Of a DNA stretch of 64,000 nt, positions 11,329 to 19,577 are shown piece after piece (the stretch's first letter is position 1; each line of letters begins with the position of its first letter). Below the pieces are notes generated by a model. The model did not search any database. It saw only the letters and a program-made list of their open reading frames with translations, and had not been told where the DNA came from. Location: the NCBI RefSeq assembly GCF_900105625.1, contig NZ_FNSD01000001.1, positions 3,472,001 through 3,536,000 on the forward strand, given 5' to 3'. Position numbers and translations under genes: made by a program. Source of the stretch: Terriglobus roseus (lineage in GTDB: Bacteria > Acidobacteriota > Terriglobia > Terriglobales > Acidobacteriaceae).

Positions 11329-12591
11329 TTATTCGTCGTTGATCTCAGGACCTTCCACGACCTCACCGGCATCTTCTACCGGTTGGTTCAGCTTGATGCC
11401 GTAGCGAGGCGCCAGCTCCGGGGAGTAGCGAGCAATGTCATTGCGCAGACGCAGCAGTGAGAGATCCTTCGCCTTACTCTCGAGCATGATGTCGGTCTCC
11501 AGATGTTGAATACTGCGCAGGAAAGTGAGTGTTTCGAACGGATTGTTGAAGTCCGCGTGGCCGGTCCAAATAGGCGGTACGAGCACGGTTTCCTTCAAAC
11601 CGGTCTTCCGATTGAGACGTTTCAATTCCCTCATCTCCGTGCGCGCACAACTGAAGTGCATCTTGGGGCGAACGCCGGCTGGCCACGTCTTCAGGAATCG
11701 TTCCAGCGTAGGTATCAAGGGCAGACCTTCGGGATTCATACACCAGTGATGCTGGTAGTCGAAGACGCATTTCACACCGGTTCGTTCGTGGATCGAGAGG
11801 ACGTCCGCGGCAGAGAAGCGAATGTCATCGTTCTCCAGCACCATACGTCGCCTCACGGGTTCGCTCAGCGTCTTCCATGTCTTCACCCAGTTATCGCAGC
11901 CTGTTTTGCGGTCGCCATACGCACCGCCAACGTGGATGACCATGATGGCTTCCGGCGGCAGCTCCATGTAGTCAAGCATCGTGGCCTGCGACTCAAGATC
12001 CGAGATGGACTTCCTGGTCAGCGCAGGATTGCCGCTGTTCAGCACGATGTATTGCGAGGGGTGGAAGCTAAGGCGCAGGCCCTGCGCGCGCGCCAGCTTG
12101 CCGACATGTTCCAGATCAGCGCGAGACTCCTCAACCATGTTGTGAAATTGCGGCATGTCCGGATGCGTGTGGTAGGGCGCCAGATCGCTGCTCATGCGAT
12201 ACATGCGGATATCATGCTGTCGCAGGTAAGCAAACGTCTCGCAGAGGTAGCCAAGCGAGACGCGCAGATGCGGGTTCTGCTGCCAGCGACGTGTGTCGTT
12301 GCTCTTCAAGTCGCTGCGGCCCATGACCTTTACGGGGAAGCCGAGGCGCATGGCATCAGCAGGGAAGGGCGGCATCGTCAGACCGTTGTCATCGGTCGCG
12401 GGCCAACCGCAGAAGCTCATGGGATTATTCAGGCGTCGCTGCTCGACTTCTTCAGCGGCAGTCTTCTGCTGGTCGCGAGCGGCCTTCTGGCTGGCCTTCT
12501 TCTTCGCTGCCTTTTCCTTGAACTTGCGTGCGGCTTCACGCTCAAGCTGCAACGGTGTGAGCGACTTCGGTTTTGCAACGGTCTTGCTCAT
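11329..12591 (-). CDS. uvsE: UV DNA damage endonuclease (UvsE/UvdE)
   Basis: 420 residues. The UVDE TIM-barrel endonuclease signatures are visible: LGYLCETF, the substrate loop FHPSQYIVLNSGN, MVIHVGGAYGDRKTG, RMVLENDD, KCVFDYQHHWC and the C-terminal HADFNN segment. These supply the His, Glu and Asp ligands of the metal cluster. The enzyme nicks DNA 5' to UV photoproducts and starts an alternative excision repair route. A Lys/Ala/Glu-rich N-terminal extension of about 55 residues (KFKEKAAKKKASQ) precedes the barrel and is probably disordered. The family is about 300 residues in Thermus and longer in fungi. Confidence 0.93.
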   Translation of the reverse strand: MSKTVAKPKSLTPLQLEREAARKFKEKAAKKKASQKAARDQQKTAAEEVEQRRLNNPMSFCGWPATDDNGLTMPPFPADAMRLGFPVKVMGRSDLKSNDTRRWQQNPHLRVSLGYLCETFAYLRQHDIRMYRMSSDLAPYHTHPDMPQFHNMVEESRADLEHVGKLARAQGLRLSFHPSQYIVLNSGNPALTRKSISDLESQATMLDYMELPPEAIMVIHVGGAYGDRKTGCDNWVKTWKTLSEPVRRRMVLENDDIRFSAADVLSIHERTGVKCVFDYQHHWCMNPEGLPLIPTLERFLKTWPAGVRPKMHFSCARTEMRELKRLNRKTGLKETVLVPPIWTGHADFNNPFETLTFLRSIQHLETDIMLESKAKDLSLLRLRNDIARYSPELAPRYGIKLNQPVEDAGEVVEGPEINDE

Positions 12592-12645
12592 GAACCCCTC
12601 TGATCTGTGATCAACACAGAGCGTAGGATGCAGAGCCGGCGAGTC

Positions 12646-13185
12646 TTATGGTGTGCAGCTGAAACTGTGATCGCTCCTATCAACGTCCGCAAGAATTTTG
12701 TCGGCGATCTGGTCTTGCTGCACTTGCTCCGAATGATTCTTCGCGTGATCCTCAAGAAACTCCTGGCAACTCGCACTGGATATGTGACTGGTCGCCCAGG
12801 CGAACATTCCTCCGTAGTTCATGGTGGAGGTCGTCAAGGCCAGATAAGTCGTGCTTCCCGGCTTAAGTTCCAGCGTGAGCGTCTCTTTCGGATTGGGATG
12901 GCGCCACGTCTGATTTGCGGAGAACGTATGCAATCCCGGCGCGACATGGATGGCCAGATACCGCGAGTGCGAGAAGGCTGCAAGGAATTCCTGCCCGTCG
13001 AACGCCGACCCCTCAGACATGCTGACGGCGCGTCCGACGGGCTTTGTCAACTGGTCGACTGTCCCACGCCAGTGGCCGCCCGGCGTGAAAAATTCCACCG
13101 TCGCCCGGGCGAGGGAAGCATCCTGCGCCAGGGCGCAGGCAACGCAACCAAGCATCAAGAACAGTGCAAATGCGTGTCGCAACAT
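12646..13185 (-). CDS. Secreted protein of unknown function
   Basis: 179 residues with a signal peptide ending CVACALAQ. The mature part has a predicted beta-sandwich (ATVEFFTPGGHWRGTV, SRYLAIHVAPGLHTFSANQ, TLTLELKPGSTTYLAL). The HVAPGLHTF and LKPGSTTYL segments are like those in DUF2846-type lipoproteins, but no lipobox is seen and the assignment is tentative. The 3' part is helical and polar. It sits alone between uvsE and the ABC-F gene. Confidence 0.65.
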   Translation of the reverse strand: MLRHAFALFLMLGCVACALAQDASLARATVEFFTPGGHWRGTVDQLTKPVGRAVSMSEGSAFDGQEFLAAFSHSRYLAIHVAPGLHTFSANQTWRHPNPKETLTLELKPGSTTYLALTTSTMNYGGMFAWATSHISSASCQEFLEDHAKNHSEQVQQDQIADKILADVDRSDHSFSCTP

Positions 13186-13228
13186 TGCTGGGAGACCTTC
13201 CTACGGCTGGCGTGAGAAAATCATAGTA

Positions 13229-14860
13229 ATGATCTCTGTCTCAAATGTAACGATGCGATATGGCTCGAAGATTCTGTTCGAGGATGTATCCACGCAATTT
13301 ATCTCGGGCCGTCGTTACGGCCTGACCGGTCCGAATGGCGCCGGCAAGTCAACGTTCATGAAGGTGCTCACCGGCGAGCTGGAAGCGCAGAAGGGTGTTG
13401 TTGTGCGCCCCCGCAAGCTCGGCATCCTGCGCCAGGACCAGTACGCCTTTGACGCCTATCGCGTGATCGATACCGTCATCATGGGCAATGCTCCGTTGTG
13501 GGCCGCGCTGGAAGAGCGCGAGAACCTGTACAACAAGGCGGAACTGACCGACGAAGACGGCAGCCGCCTGGGCGAACTTGAAGGCATCGTTGGCGACGAG
13601 AACGGCTACGAGGCCGAGGCCGACGCGGCCATCCTGCTGCAGGGCTTGGACATTCCGGACTCTGTGCATGAGCGCAAGATGAGTGAGCTGCAGGGTGGCC
13701 AGAAGGTCCGCGTGCTGCTGGCACAGGCTCTCTTCGGTTCGCCGGATGCACTGCTGCTGGACGAACCCACAAACTATCTCGATCTTGAGTCGGTGCACTG
13801 GTTGCAGGACTTCCTGCTGGCCTACCGCGGCACGCTCATCACCATCTCGCACGATCGGCACTTCCTGAATGCCGTGTGCACGCACATCGCCGATATCGAT
13901 TACCAGACGATCATCACCTACAACGGTGGCTATGACGACATGGTGATGCAGAAGGTCAGCGTGCGTACACGCATTGAGAGCCAGAACGAAGAGCGCGAGA
14001 AGAAGATCGAGCAGTTGAACGACTTCATCGCGCGCTTCTCTGCTGGTACCCGTTCGTCCCAGGTGAACTCGCGTAAGAAGGAAGTGGAGCGTCTGGCAAC
14101 GACTGAACTCGCCCGCTCCAACATTCAGCGCCCGTTCATTCGCTTCGACATGCTTCGTCCCAGCGGCAAGCATGTTCTCGAAATCGAAGGTGTCACCAAG
14201 ACCTACGACACGCCTGCTCCGGACGGTACGACGGGACCAGTCTTCACGCCATTCACCTGCTCACTCCTGCGTGGTGACAAGGTCATCCTGATGGGCCGTA
14301 ACGGCACCGGTAAGACGACCTTGATCAAGTCACTGCTCTCCGGTGTTCCGGATGTGCAGGACAACGATTTTGTGCGCACCCATGGCGATGTGAAGTGGGG
14401 TCACGAGGCACAGATCGGCTACTTCGCACAGGACCACAAGGCCGCGATTCAGCACGGGACAACCGTGGCCGAGTGGCTGCATGGCTTCGACCCCAAGAAG
14501 TCCACAGAAGAGATCCGCGGCATCCTCGGACAGATGCTCTTCCGCGGGGAAGAGGGCACGAAGAAGACCGATGCACTCAGCGGTGGTGAGGCAGCGCGTC
14601 TGCTGTTCTGCAAACTGATGATGCAGAAACCCAACATCCTCATCCTGGACGAGCCCACGAACCACCTTGACCTGGAGAGCATCAACGCGCTGAACCAGTC
14701 GCTGCAGAAATACGAGGGCACGGTGCTGCTGGTCACCCACGATCAGGATCTGATCGAAGAGGTTGGCACGCGCATCTGGCACTTCGAGCATGGCAAGGTA
14801 ACAGATCACAAGGGACCGTACGAGGAATACCAGCAGCAACTGGCGATGTCGGCGAAGTAA
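13229..14860 (+). CDS. ybiT: ABC-F family ATPase, YbiT type
   Basis: 543 residues with two ABC ATPase cassettes and no membrane segments. Cassette 1 has Walker A GPNGAGKST, signature MSELQGGQKVRVLLA and Walker B LLLDEPTNYLDLESV. Cassette 2 has Walker A GRNGTGKTT, signature LSGGEAARLLFCKLMM and Walker B LILDEPTNHLDLESI. The linker holds the basic coiled region with KKIEQLNDFIARFSAG. ABC-F proteins act on the ribosome to resolve stalled or altered translation states. The opening SVSNVTMRYGSK and the QDLIEEVGTRIWHFE end match the YbiT subgroup. The ATG at 13229 begins the conserved domain, so a longer frame starting near 12950 is rejected. Confidence 0.93.
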   Translation: MISVSNVTMRYGSKILFEDVSTQFISGRRYGLTGPNGAGKSTFMKVLTGELEAQKGVVVRPRKLGILRQDQYAFDAYRVIDTVIMGNAPLWAALEERENLYNKAELTDEDGSRLGELEGIVGDENGYEAEADAAILLQGLDIPDSVHERKMSELQGGQKVRVLLAQALFGSPDALLLDEPTNYLDLESVHWLQDFLLAYRGTLITISHDRHFLNAVCTHIADIDYQTIITYNGGYDDMVMQKVSVRTRIESQNEEREKKIEQLNDFIARFSAGTRSSQVNSRKKEVERLATTELARSNIQRPFIRFDMLRPSGKHVLEIEGVTKTYDTPAPDGTTGPVFTPFTCSLLRGDKVILMGRNGTGKTTLIKSLLSGVPDVQDNDFVRTHGDVKWGHEAQIGYFAQDHKAAIQHGTTVAEWLHGFDPKKSTEEIRGILGQMLFRGEEGTKKTDALSGGEAARLLFCKLMMQKPNILILDEPTNHLDLESINALNQSLQKYEGTVLLVTHDQDLIEEVGTRIWHFEHGKVTDHKGPYEEYQQQLAMSAK

Positions 14861-14967
14861 CAGTTCCGAATACAGAGTTCACAACGTCTCACGATGTTCA
14901 CCTGCGCTTCCGGGAACGCTGTGCGAAGGTTGTGAAGTTTGTTTTTACGGCAGTATGAGGTGACGCA

Positions 14968-15369
14968 GTGGAGTTTGAAGAGCCAATCAAGGCGGAGTCA
15001 AAGAACGTGCTCGGCCAGCCGATGCAAACGTGTGGTTGCGACCCCATGACGGGCTTCTATCGCGATGGCTGCTGCGACACTGGTCCCGACGATCTGGGTG
15101 TGCACACGGTGTGCTGCATTGTGTCGGAGGAGTTTCTGGCTGTGTCGAAGTACCTGGGCAACGATCTCTCCACGCCGATGCCGCAGTACGGCTTTCCGGG
15201 TCTCAAGCCGGGCGATCGCTGGTGCGTCTGCGCATCCCGCTGGCTGCAGGTCTACCAGGCCGGTGCAGCATGTCCGGTGGTGCTGGAAGCGACGCATGAA
15301 AACACGCTGCGCATCGTTCCGTTTGATGTCTTACTGCAGCACGCTGTTATTCCCGACCAGCTGCACTGA
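14968..15369 (+). CDS. DUF2237 family protein
   Basis: 133 residues with a GTG start preceded by GAGGTGA. The DUF2237 pattern is strong: NVLGQPMQTCG, then TGFYRDGCCDTG, HTVCCIVSEEFLAVSKYLGNDL, YGFPGLKPGDRWCVCASRW and the AAPVVLEATHE-like segment AACPVVLEATHENTL. The family is short, cytoplasmic and Cys-rich, and its biochemical function is not established. Conserved Cys residues suggest metal or redox chemistry. It stands alone downstream of the ABC-F gene. Confidence 0.9.
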   Translation: MEFEEPIKAESKNVLGQPMQTCGCDPMTGFYRDGCCDTGPDDLGVHTVCCIVSEEFLAVSKYLGNDLSTPMPQYGFPGLKPGDRWCVCASRWLQVYQAGAACPVVLEATHENTLRIVPFDVLLQHAVIPDQLH

Positions 15370-15455
15370 GTTACGAGCTGCGGCGATTAGTCCGGCAGTC
15401 TATGTAAATTAGTAGAACCCTCCAATCCGTCATAATCACCTGGTTTTGCACCAGA

Positions 15456-15490
15456 AAAACGCCGTAAAGAGTAACTCTTTGCGGCGTTTT
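15456..15490. terminator. Bidirectional intrinsic terminator
   Basis: AAAACGCCG-U-AAAGAG pairs with CTCTTT-G-CGGCGTTTT around a 3-nt loop, with one G-U pair. It has A and T runs on both flanks. It ends the DUF2237 transcript, and its presence shows that the TonB receptor gene must start downstream of it. The rest of 15370-15688 shows no gene; a promoter for the receptor should lie at 15491-15680, but I could not identify a convincing one. Confidence 0.9.
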
Positions 15491-15688
15491 CATCTTTGGC
15501 GCTTGACACCGGGAAGCGCTGTGCCCGACCGTAGAAGTAATCCAAATTTTGTGATTTCGGCTGTCCATGATCAGGGACTTTGCTCGACCGGAACGCAAGG
15601 CTTCGCTCCCCCACGCGGCGCGAATTTTAATACCCCGCAGGGCCCGTCTTGTGGCTCGCGGTACTTGTACCACTTAGGAGTTCGCCAG

Positions 15689-18600
15689 TTGAATCAGTTT
15701 CTTACGTCAAAGACATTCTGGGCCTCTGCAGTTCTCGCCTGTAGCCTCGCGAACACAAGCATAGGCTCTGGGCAGACGGCTGCTCTGGGTAATATCAGCG
15801 GCATTGTTCGGGATGCTTCGGGCGCAGTTGTTCCGGGCGCAACGGTCACCCTCATCAACTCCGGCACCGGCGCCAAGCGCGACGTCACTACCGACAGCGA
15901 TGGACACTACGTCGCGACGTTCCTGCAGCCCGGGACCTATGAAGTGATCGCAACTGGCACAGGCTTTGGCCGCCTCGACCAGAAGAACATCTCCATCACC
16001 GTTGGCAATACCAACTCGGTCGACGTTACGCTGCCTGCCGCCTCGGTGAGTACGGATGTTACGGTCACAACGGAATCGCTGCTGCTCGATACTGACAAGA
16101 CGGATGTATCGCAGACGATCTCCGAGCAGATGATCTCGAACCTTCCAGTCAACGGGCGCCGCTTCGATAACTTCGTTTTGCTGACGCCTAACGTCGTTCC
16201 CGACGGCAACAGCGGTCTGCTTAGCTTCCGCGGCATTTCTGGCCTCTACAACACCAATCTGATTGACGGCGCCAACAACAACCAGGCATTTTTCTCCGAG
16301 GCCCGCGGGCGTTCCATCGGTGCACCTTACGTTTTTCCGATCGACGCGATCAAGGAGTTCCAGTCGGCGTCTTCGGGCTACTCCGCTGAGTTCGGTCAGG
16401 CCGCTGGCGGTGTAGTCAACGCCATCACAAAGTCCGGTACCAACAGCTTCCATGGCGATGCATATGAGTACTACCGCACCCCGGGATTTAACGCGCTGGA
16501 CCCGACGAACAAGTTCAACGGTGTGACACAGAACAGCGCAATCAGCTTGGTAAAGACCATCAAGGTGCAGCACCAGTTCGGCGCTTCGATTGGCGGCCCG
16601 ATCATCAAGGACAAGCTGTTCTTTCACGCGGTGTATGACGGCTACCGTCGCATCAACCCCATCGTGTATCTCTCTTCGTACAACACTGCGACTCAGAGCA
16701 TCGGTCAGCTCGCTGCACTCTGCGACGGTCGGACCTCGAACTATCTCACGCGGGGCGCGGCAATTTACCCGTCCGTAATCACAGGCATCAGCGCTGCACA
16801 GTGCACGCAGGCCGTCAACTTCATTGGCACACAGCTCGGCGCCTTCTCGCGGAACACCACGCAGGATATCTTCCTGCCGCGTCTGGACTACCAGATCACG
16901 CCAAAGACTCACCTCTCCGCCTCATTCCTATGGGAAAACCTCAAGATTCCAAATGGCTACAACTCTTCAGTCACTGTGAACAACGGCGGCGTCTCGCAGA
17001 ATGGCGGCATCAACTTCCACGAGCGCTTCCTCTTCGCAAATGCTGAGACGGCTTTGAGCAGCAACAGCACTAACGTGGTCCACTTCCAGTGGTCGCGCGA
17101 CCTGGAGACCGCAAGCACCAATAGCGGCGGGCCGGCACTTTCACTGACGAATCTGTTCTCGTACGGTGAGACGAGCGCTCTCCCCCGTGGTGCCTTCCCC
17201 GATGAGCACCGCTGGCAGATAACGGACATCTACAACACCGTCCGTGGCAAGCACAATATCAAAGTCGGCGTGGATGTAAACCTGATCCATGAGCAGATTG
17301 CCAACCTCTTCCAGGGCGACGGAAGCTTCTCCTATAACACCGGTACTGCGGAGTTCAATTTCGCCAACTGGATTCAGGACGTCTACCGTGCTAACGGCGG
17401 ACGCCATTACAACAGCTTCGCGCAGGTCACGGATCCCATCACGGGCATCGGAGCCGACGACTTTTGGAACAAGAATCTGGACGTTTTCGCGCAGGACGAT
17501 TGGAAGATCACGCCTAAGCTTCTCCTGTCGCTTGGTGCACGGTATGACGTGCAGTTGGTACCTCAGCCGGAGCGTCCGAATCTTTCCTCGCCGGTCGCCC
17601 AGCTTTACACCAGCACGATTAACATCGATTACCACATGGCTGCGCCGAGGTTTGGCTTCGCCTACAACCCCACACCGACCACTGTCGTTCGTGGCGGCTA
17701 CGGTCTCTTCTTCGCACTCACGTCGAACTCCACCTTTTACGCAAACCGCCGCGAAAATGGTGTTTACCAGCAGCAGTTCAATGTCAGTGCCACCACCGCC
17801 CCGAACAGCCCGTATGTGACGGCAGGCGCAACCTGCACACCGACCGCAGGTACAAACCGCTGCTTCGCTCAATCAGGCGCGTATGCCTCCTATGCGCCAA
17901 TCGGCGGAATCCCGGCATTCACACCGCCCGGTCCAGCGTCTGTCAATCTGGTTACCGGAACTCCCACCCCGGCCGTGAACCCCGGTCTGCCGACATCGGT
18001 CCTGGCAGCACGTGGAAACGACCCGGGCTTCCTGAACCCCTACACACACTCCTTCGATCTCGCAGTGGAGCAGCAGCTCCCCGGCCGCGCGACTCTCACC
18101 GTGTCATACGTCGGAACCCGCGGTATGCGCCTGCCCATCTTCGTGGACACTAACGTTGATCCTGCATCCGCAGCGGTACGTACTTACACCTACATCGCTC
18201 CGGGAGGCGCCACAACGGTAATCCCTGTTACGACCTACACACGTCGTCTTTACAACACGACCGGCTCCATGCTGACCGGTTTCTCTGACGTCAATAGCTG
18301 GTACCACTCCATGGTTGCGAGTTTCCGCAAGCCACTCTCCCACGGTGTTGAGGTGCTAGCGAACTACACCTGGGCCAAGAACATGGATGGCGGACAGGTA
18401 TCAGGCGTAAACGGTACCTTCAACGGCACCGATACGCCACTCGATCCGTTTGCACGCGGCCATCGCCAGGGACGCAGCGCAGAATACTCTCGCTCGGACA
18501 TCGATGTTCGCGGTCGATTTGTCGGATCGGTCGTTGCTACGTCTAGTTTCCCAATCGCAAACCGTTTCGCTGCATACGCTGCAAACGGCTGGCAGTTGAC

Positions 18601-19087
18601 CACAACGGTCACGGCCCAAACCGGCTTGCCCGTGACCGCGTTCTTGAACAACTCGCCCACGTCGCCAATCGGCAACGGCGGTCTGTCCTTTGCAGCGCTG
18701 TCGCTGAACAACTCCGGTACACCAGCCCGCGTACCGACCCAGGTTGCTCCACGTAATGGATTCGCGGGTCCCGGCATCCACAATACAGACCTGCGTATTT
18801 CACGCCAGTTCCCCTTCCTCCGCGAAGGAATGCGTCTGGAGTTTGCGGCAGAAGCATTCAACATCGCCAATCACCGCAACATCTTGGGCGTGAGCAGCAC
18901 CTACCTTGCGTATACGGCAGGTGGAACCACTAGCCAAGGCACGGCATGCCCTACCAGTGCTGGAACTGGCACGGGCAACGGCTGCTTGGTTCCGTACACG
19001 GCAACCCAGTTCCAAAACCAGACCAGCACGTCTAGCACTCTGTACGGCCCCCGCCAGCTCCAACTCTTGGGCCGCATTTACTTCTAA
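15689..19087 (+). CDS. TonB-dependent receptor, Oar-like, with carboxypeptidase-regulatory-like domain
   Basis: 1132 residues from a TTG start at 15689 that has TAGGAG eight bases upstream and begins a signal peptide (SAVLACSLANTSIGSG). The first mature domain is a CarboxypepD_reg-like fold (ISGIVRDASGAVVPGATVTL ... FLQPGTYEVIATG). The plug follows (SEQMISNLPVNGRRFDNFVL, GLYNTNLIDGANNNQ, AEFGQAAGGVVNAITKSG), then a long beta-barrel ending LLGRIYF. Such Oar/SusC-like receptors are hugely expanded in Acidobacteria and import large substrates using TonB-ExbBD energy. No SusD partner or hydrolase is adjacent, so the substrate is unknown. Confidence 0.93.
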   Translation: MNQFLTSKTFWASAVLACSLANTSIGSGQTAALGNISGIVRDASGAVVPGATVTLINSGTGAKRDVTTDSDGHYVATFLQPGTYEVIATGTGFGRLDQKNISITVGNTNSVDVTLPAASVSTDVTVTTESLLLDTDKTDVSQTISEQMISNLPVNGRRFDNFVLLTPNVVPDGNSGLLSFRGISGLYNTNLIDGANNNQAFFSEARGRSIGAPYVFPIDAIKEFQSASSGYSAEFGQAAGGVVNAITKSGTNSFHGDAYEYYRTPGFNALDPTNKFNGVTQNSAISLVKTIKVQHQFGASIGGPIIKDKLFFHAVYDGYRRINPIVYLSSYNTATQSIGQLAALCDGRTSNYLTRGAAIYPSVITGISAAQCTQAVNFIGTQLGAFSRNTTQDIFLPRLDYQITPKTHLSASFLWENLKIPNGYNSSVTVNNGGVSQNGGINFHERFLFANAETALSSNSTNVVHFQWSRDLETASTNSGGPALSLTNLFSYGETSALPRGAFPDEHRWQITDIYNTVRGKHNIKVGVDVNLIHEQIANLFQGDGSFSYNTGTAEFNFANWIQDVYRANGGRHYNSFAQVTDPITGIGADDFWNKNLDVFAQDDWKITPKLLLSLGARYDVQLVPQPERPNLSSPVAQLYTSTINIDYHMAAPRFGFAYNPTPTTVVRGGYGLFFALTSNSTFYANRRENGVYQQQFNVSATTAPNSPYVTAGATCTPTAGTNRCFAQSGAYASYAPIGGIPAFTPPGPASVNLVTGTPTPAVNPGLPTSVLAARGNDPGFLNPYTHSFDLAVEQQLPGRATLTVSYVGTRGMRLPIFVDTNVDPASAAVRTYTYIAPGGATTVIPVTTYTRRLYNTTGSMLTGFSDVNSWYHSMVASFRKPLSHGVEVLANYTWAKNMDGGQVSGVNGTFNGTDTPLDPFARGHRQGRSAEYSRSDIDVRGRFVGSVVATSSFPIANRFAAYAANGWQLTTTVTAQTGLPVTAFLNNSPTSPIGNGGLSFAALSLNNSGTPARVPTQVAPRNGFAGPGIHNTDLRISRQFPFLREGMRLEFAAEAFNIANHRNILGVSSTYLAYTAGGTTSQGTACPTSAGTGTGNGCLVPYTATQFQNQTSTSSTLYGPRQLQLLGRIYF

Positions 19088-19111
19088 CGTTCGAACACGC
19101 TCCGCAGTCAG

Positions 19112-19133
19112 AGCCTCGGCGATAGCCGGGGCT
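19112..19133 (+). terminator. Hairpin after the TonB receptor gene
   Basis: AGCCTCGGC pairs imperfectly with the GCCGGGGCT half around GATA, followed by TTTCTG. It is the first of two tandem hairpins after the receptor stop codon. Confidence 0.65.
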
Positions 19134-19161
19134 TTCTGCTGTTTATCACGTTCGGAAGACA

Positions 19162-19191
19162 GAAAAGCCTCGGCGGTGGCCGAGGCTTTTT
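19162..19191. terminator. Strong terminator between receptor gene and tRNA
   Basis: AAAAGCCTCGGC pairs with GCCGAGGCTTTT around a short loop. It is flanked by A and T runs, so it can serve both the plus-strand receptor transcript and the minus-strand tRNA. Confidence 0.88.
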
Positions 19192-19204
19192 GGTGTTTCA
19201 AAGG

Positions 19205-19281
19205 TGGTGCACCCGAGAGGATTCGAACCTCTGACCTACAGCTTCGGAGGCTGCCGCTCTATCCAGCTGAGCTACGGGTGC
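19205..19281 (-). tRNA. tRNA-Arg, anticodon CCG
   Basis: Read on the minus strand it forms a full cloverleaf. The acceptor stem is GCACCCG/CGGGTGC, with a D arm containing AGCTGGATA and an anticodon arm GCAGC/GCTGT around loop CTCCGAA (anticodon CCG, reading CGG). The T arm is AGAGG-TTCGAAT-CCTCT, and the 3' CCA is encoded. Length 77 nt. It is a single gene, not in a cluster, and no integrase or attachment duplicate is seen beside it. Confidence 0.97.
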
Positions 19282-19295
19282 GTTGCTCCAGTGTA

Positions 19296-19577
19296 CTACT
19301 GTGCGTTGGCTTTGCCAGCGGCTTCCTTGTTCTTGCGAAGCTCTTCCATGGCAGAACCGATGAGTTCCTTGGCGTCATTGATGCCGCCCATGACGGCCTT
19401 CAGGTCCAGCGCGGGCTGACCGGGGTTTCGTGTTGAGACGCAGTAGACGCCGTGCTGCCCAATGAGCGCGAGTGCGTCCGTCAGGATATCGAGCGAGACC
19501 GCCAGGCGGCCCCGCTCGGTACCCATCATGAACTCATACTTTTCGAGCTCGTCCTTGTGGTCCCAGAAGACGGCCAT
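19296..19577 (-). CDS. Small protein of unknown function downstream of gcvPB
   Basis: 93 residues, mostly helical, soluble. Seen: MAVFWDHKDELEKYEFM at the start, a helix SLDILTDALALIGQHGVYCV and a charged Lys/Glu helix at the end. Its ATG lies directly at the gcvPB stop codon, so it is in the same transcript. The family is not recognised. Its constant position behind gcvPB could be tested in relatives. Confidence 0.8.
   Translation of the reverse strand: MAVFWDHKDELEKYEFMMGTERGRLAVSLDILTDALALIGQHGVYCVSTRNPGQPALDLKAVMGGINDAKELIGSAMEELRKNKEAAGKANAQ

Noticed and set aside
11503-12603. Long open frame antisense to uvsE
   Set aside because: Arg/His-rich low-quality protein, no motif, wholly opposite a clear enzyme gene; an effect of high GC in third positions.
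15503-15540. Promoter for the TonB receptor (TTGACA at 15503)
   Set aside because: No acceptable -10 at 16-18 bases; the best candidate is 23 bases away.
15707-16912. 401-codon frame antisense to the TonB receptor
   Set aside because: Shadow of the receptor's coding strand; no domain.
19205-19281. tRNA-Arg as an integration site of a mobile island
   Set aside because: No integrase and no repeated tRNA 3' end were seen on either side; neighbours are ordinary chromosomal genes.
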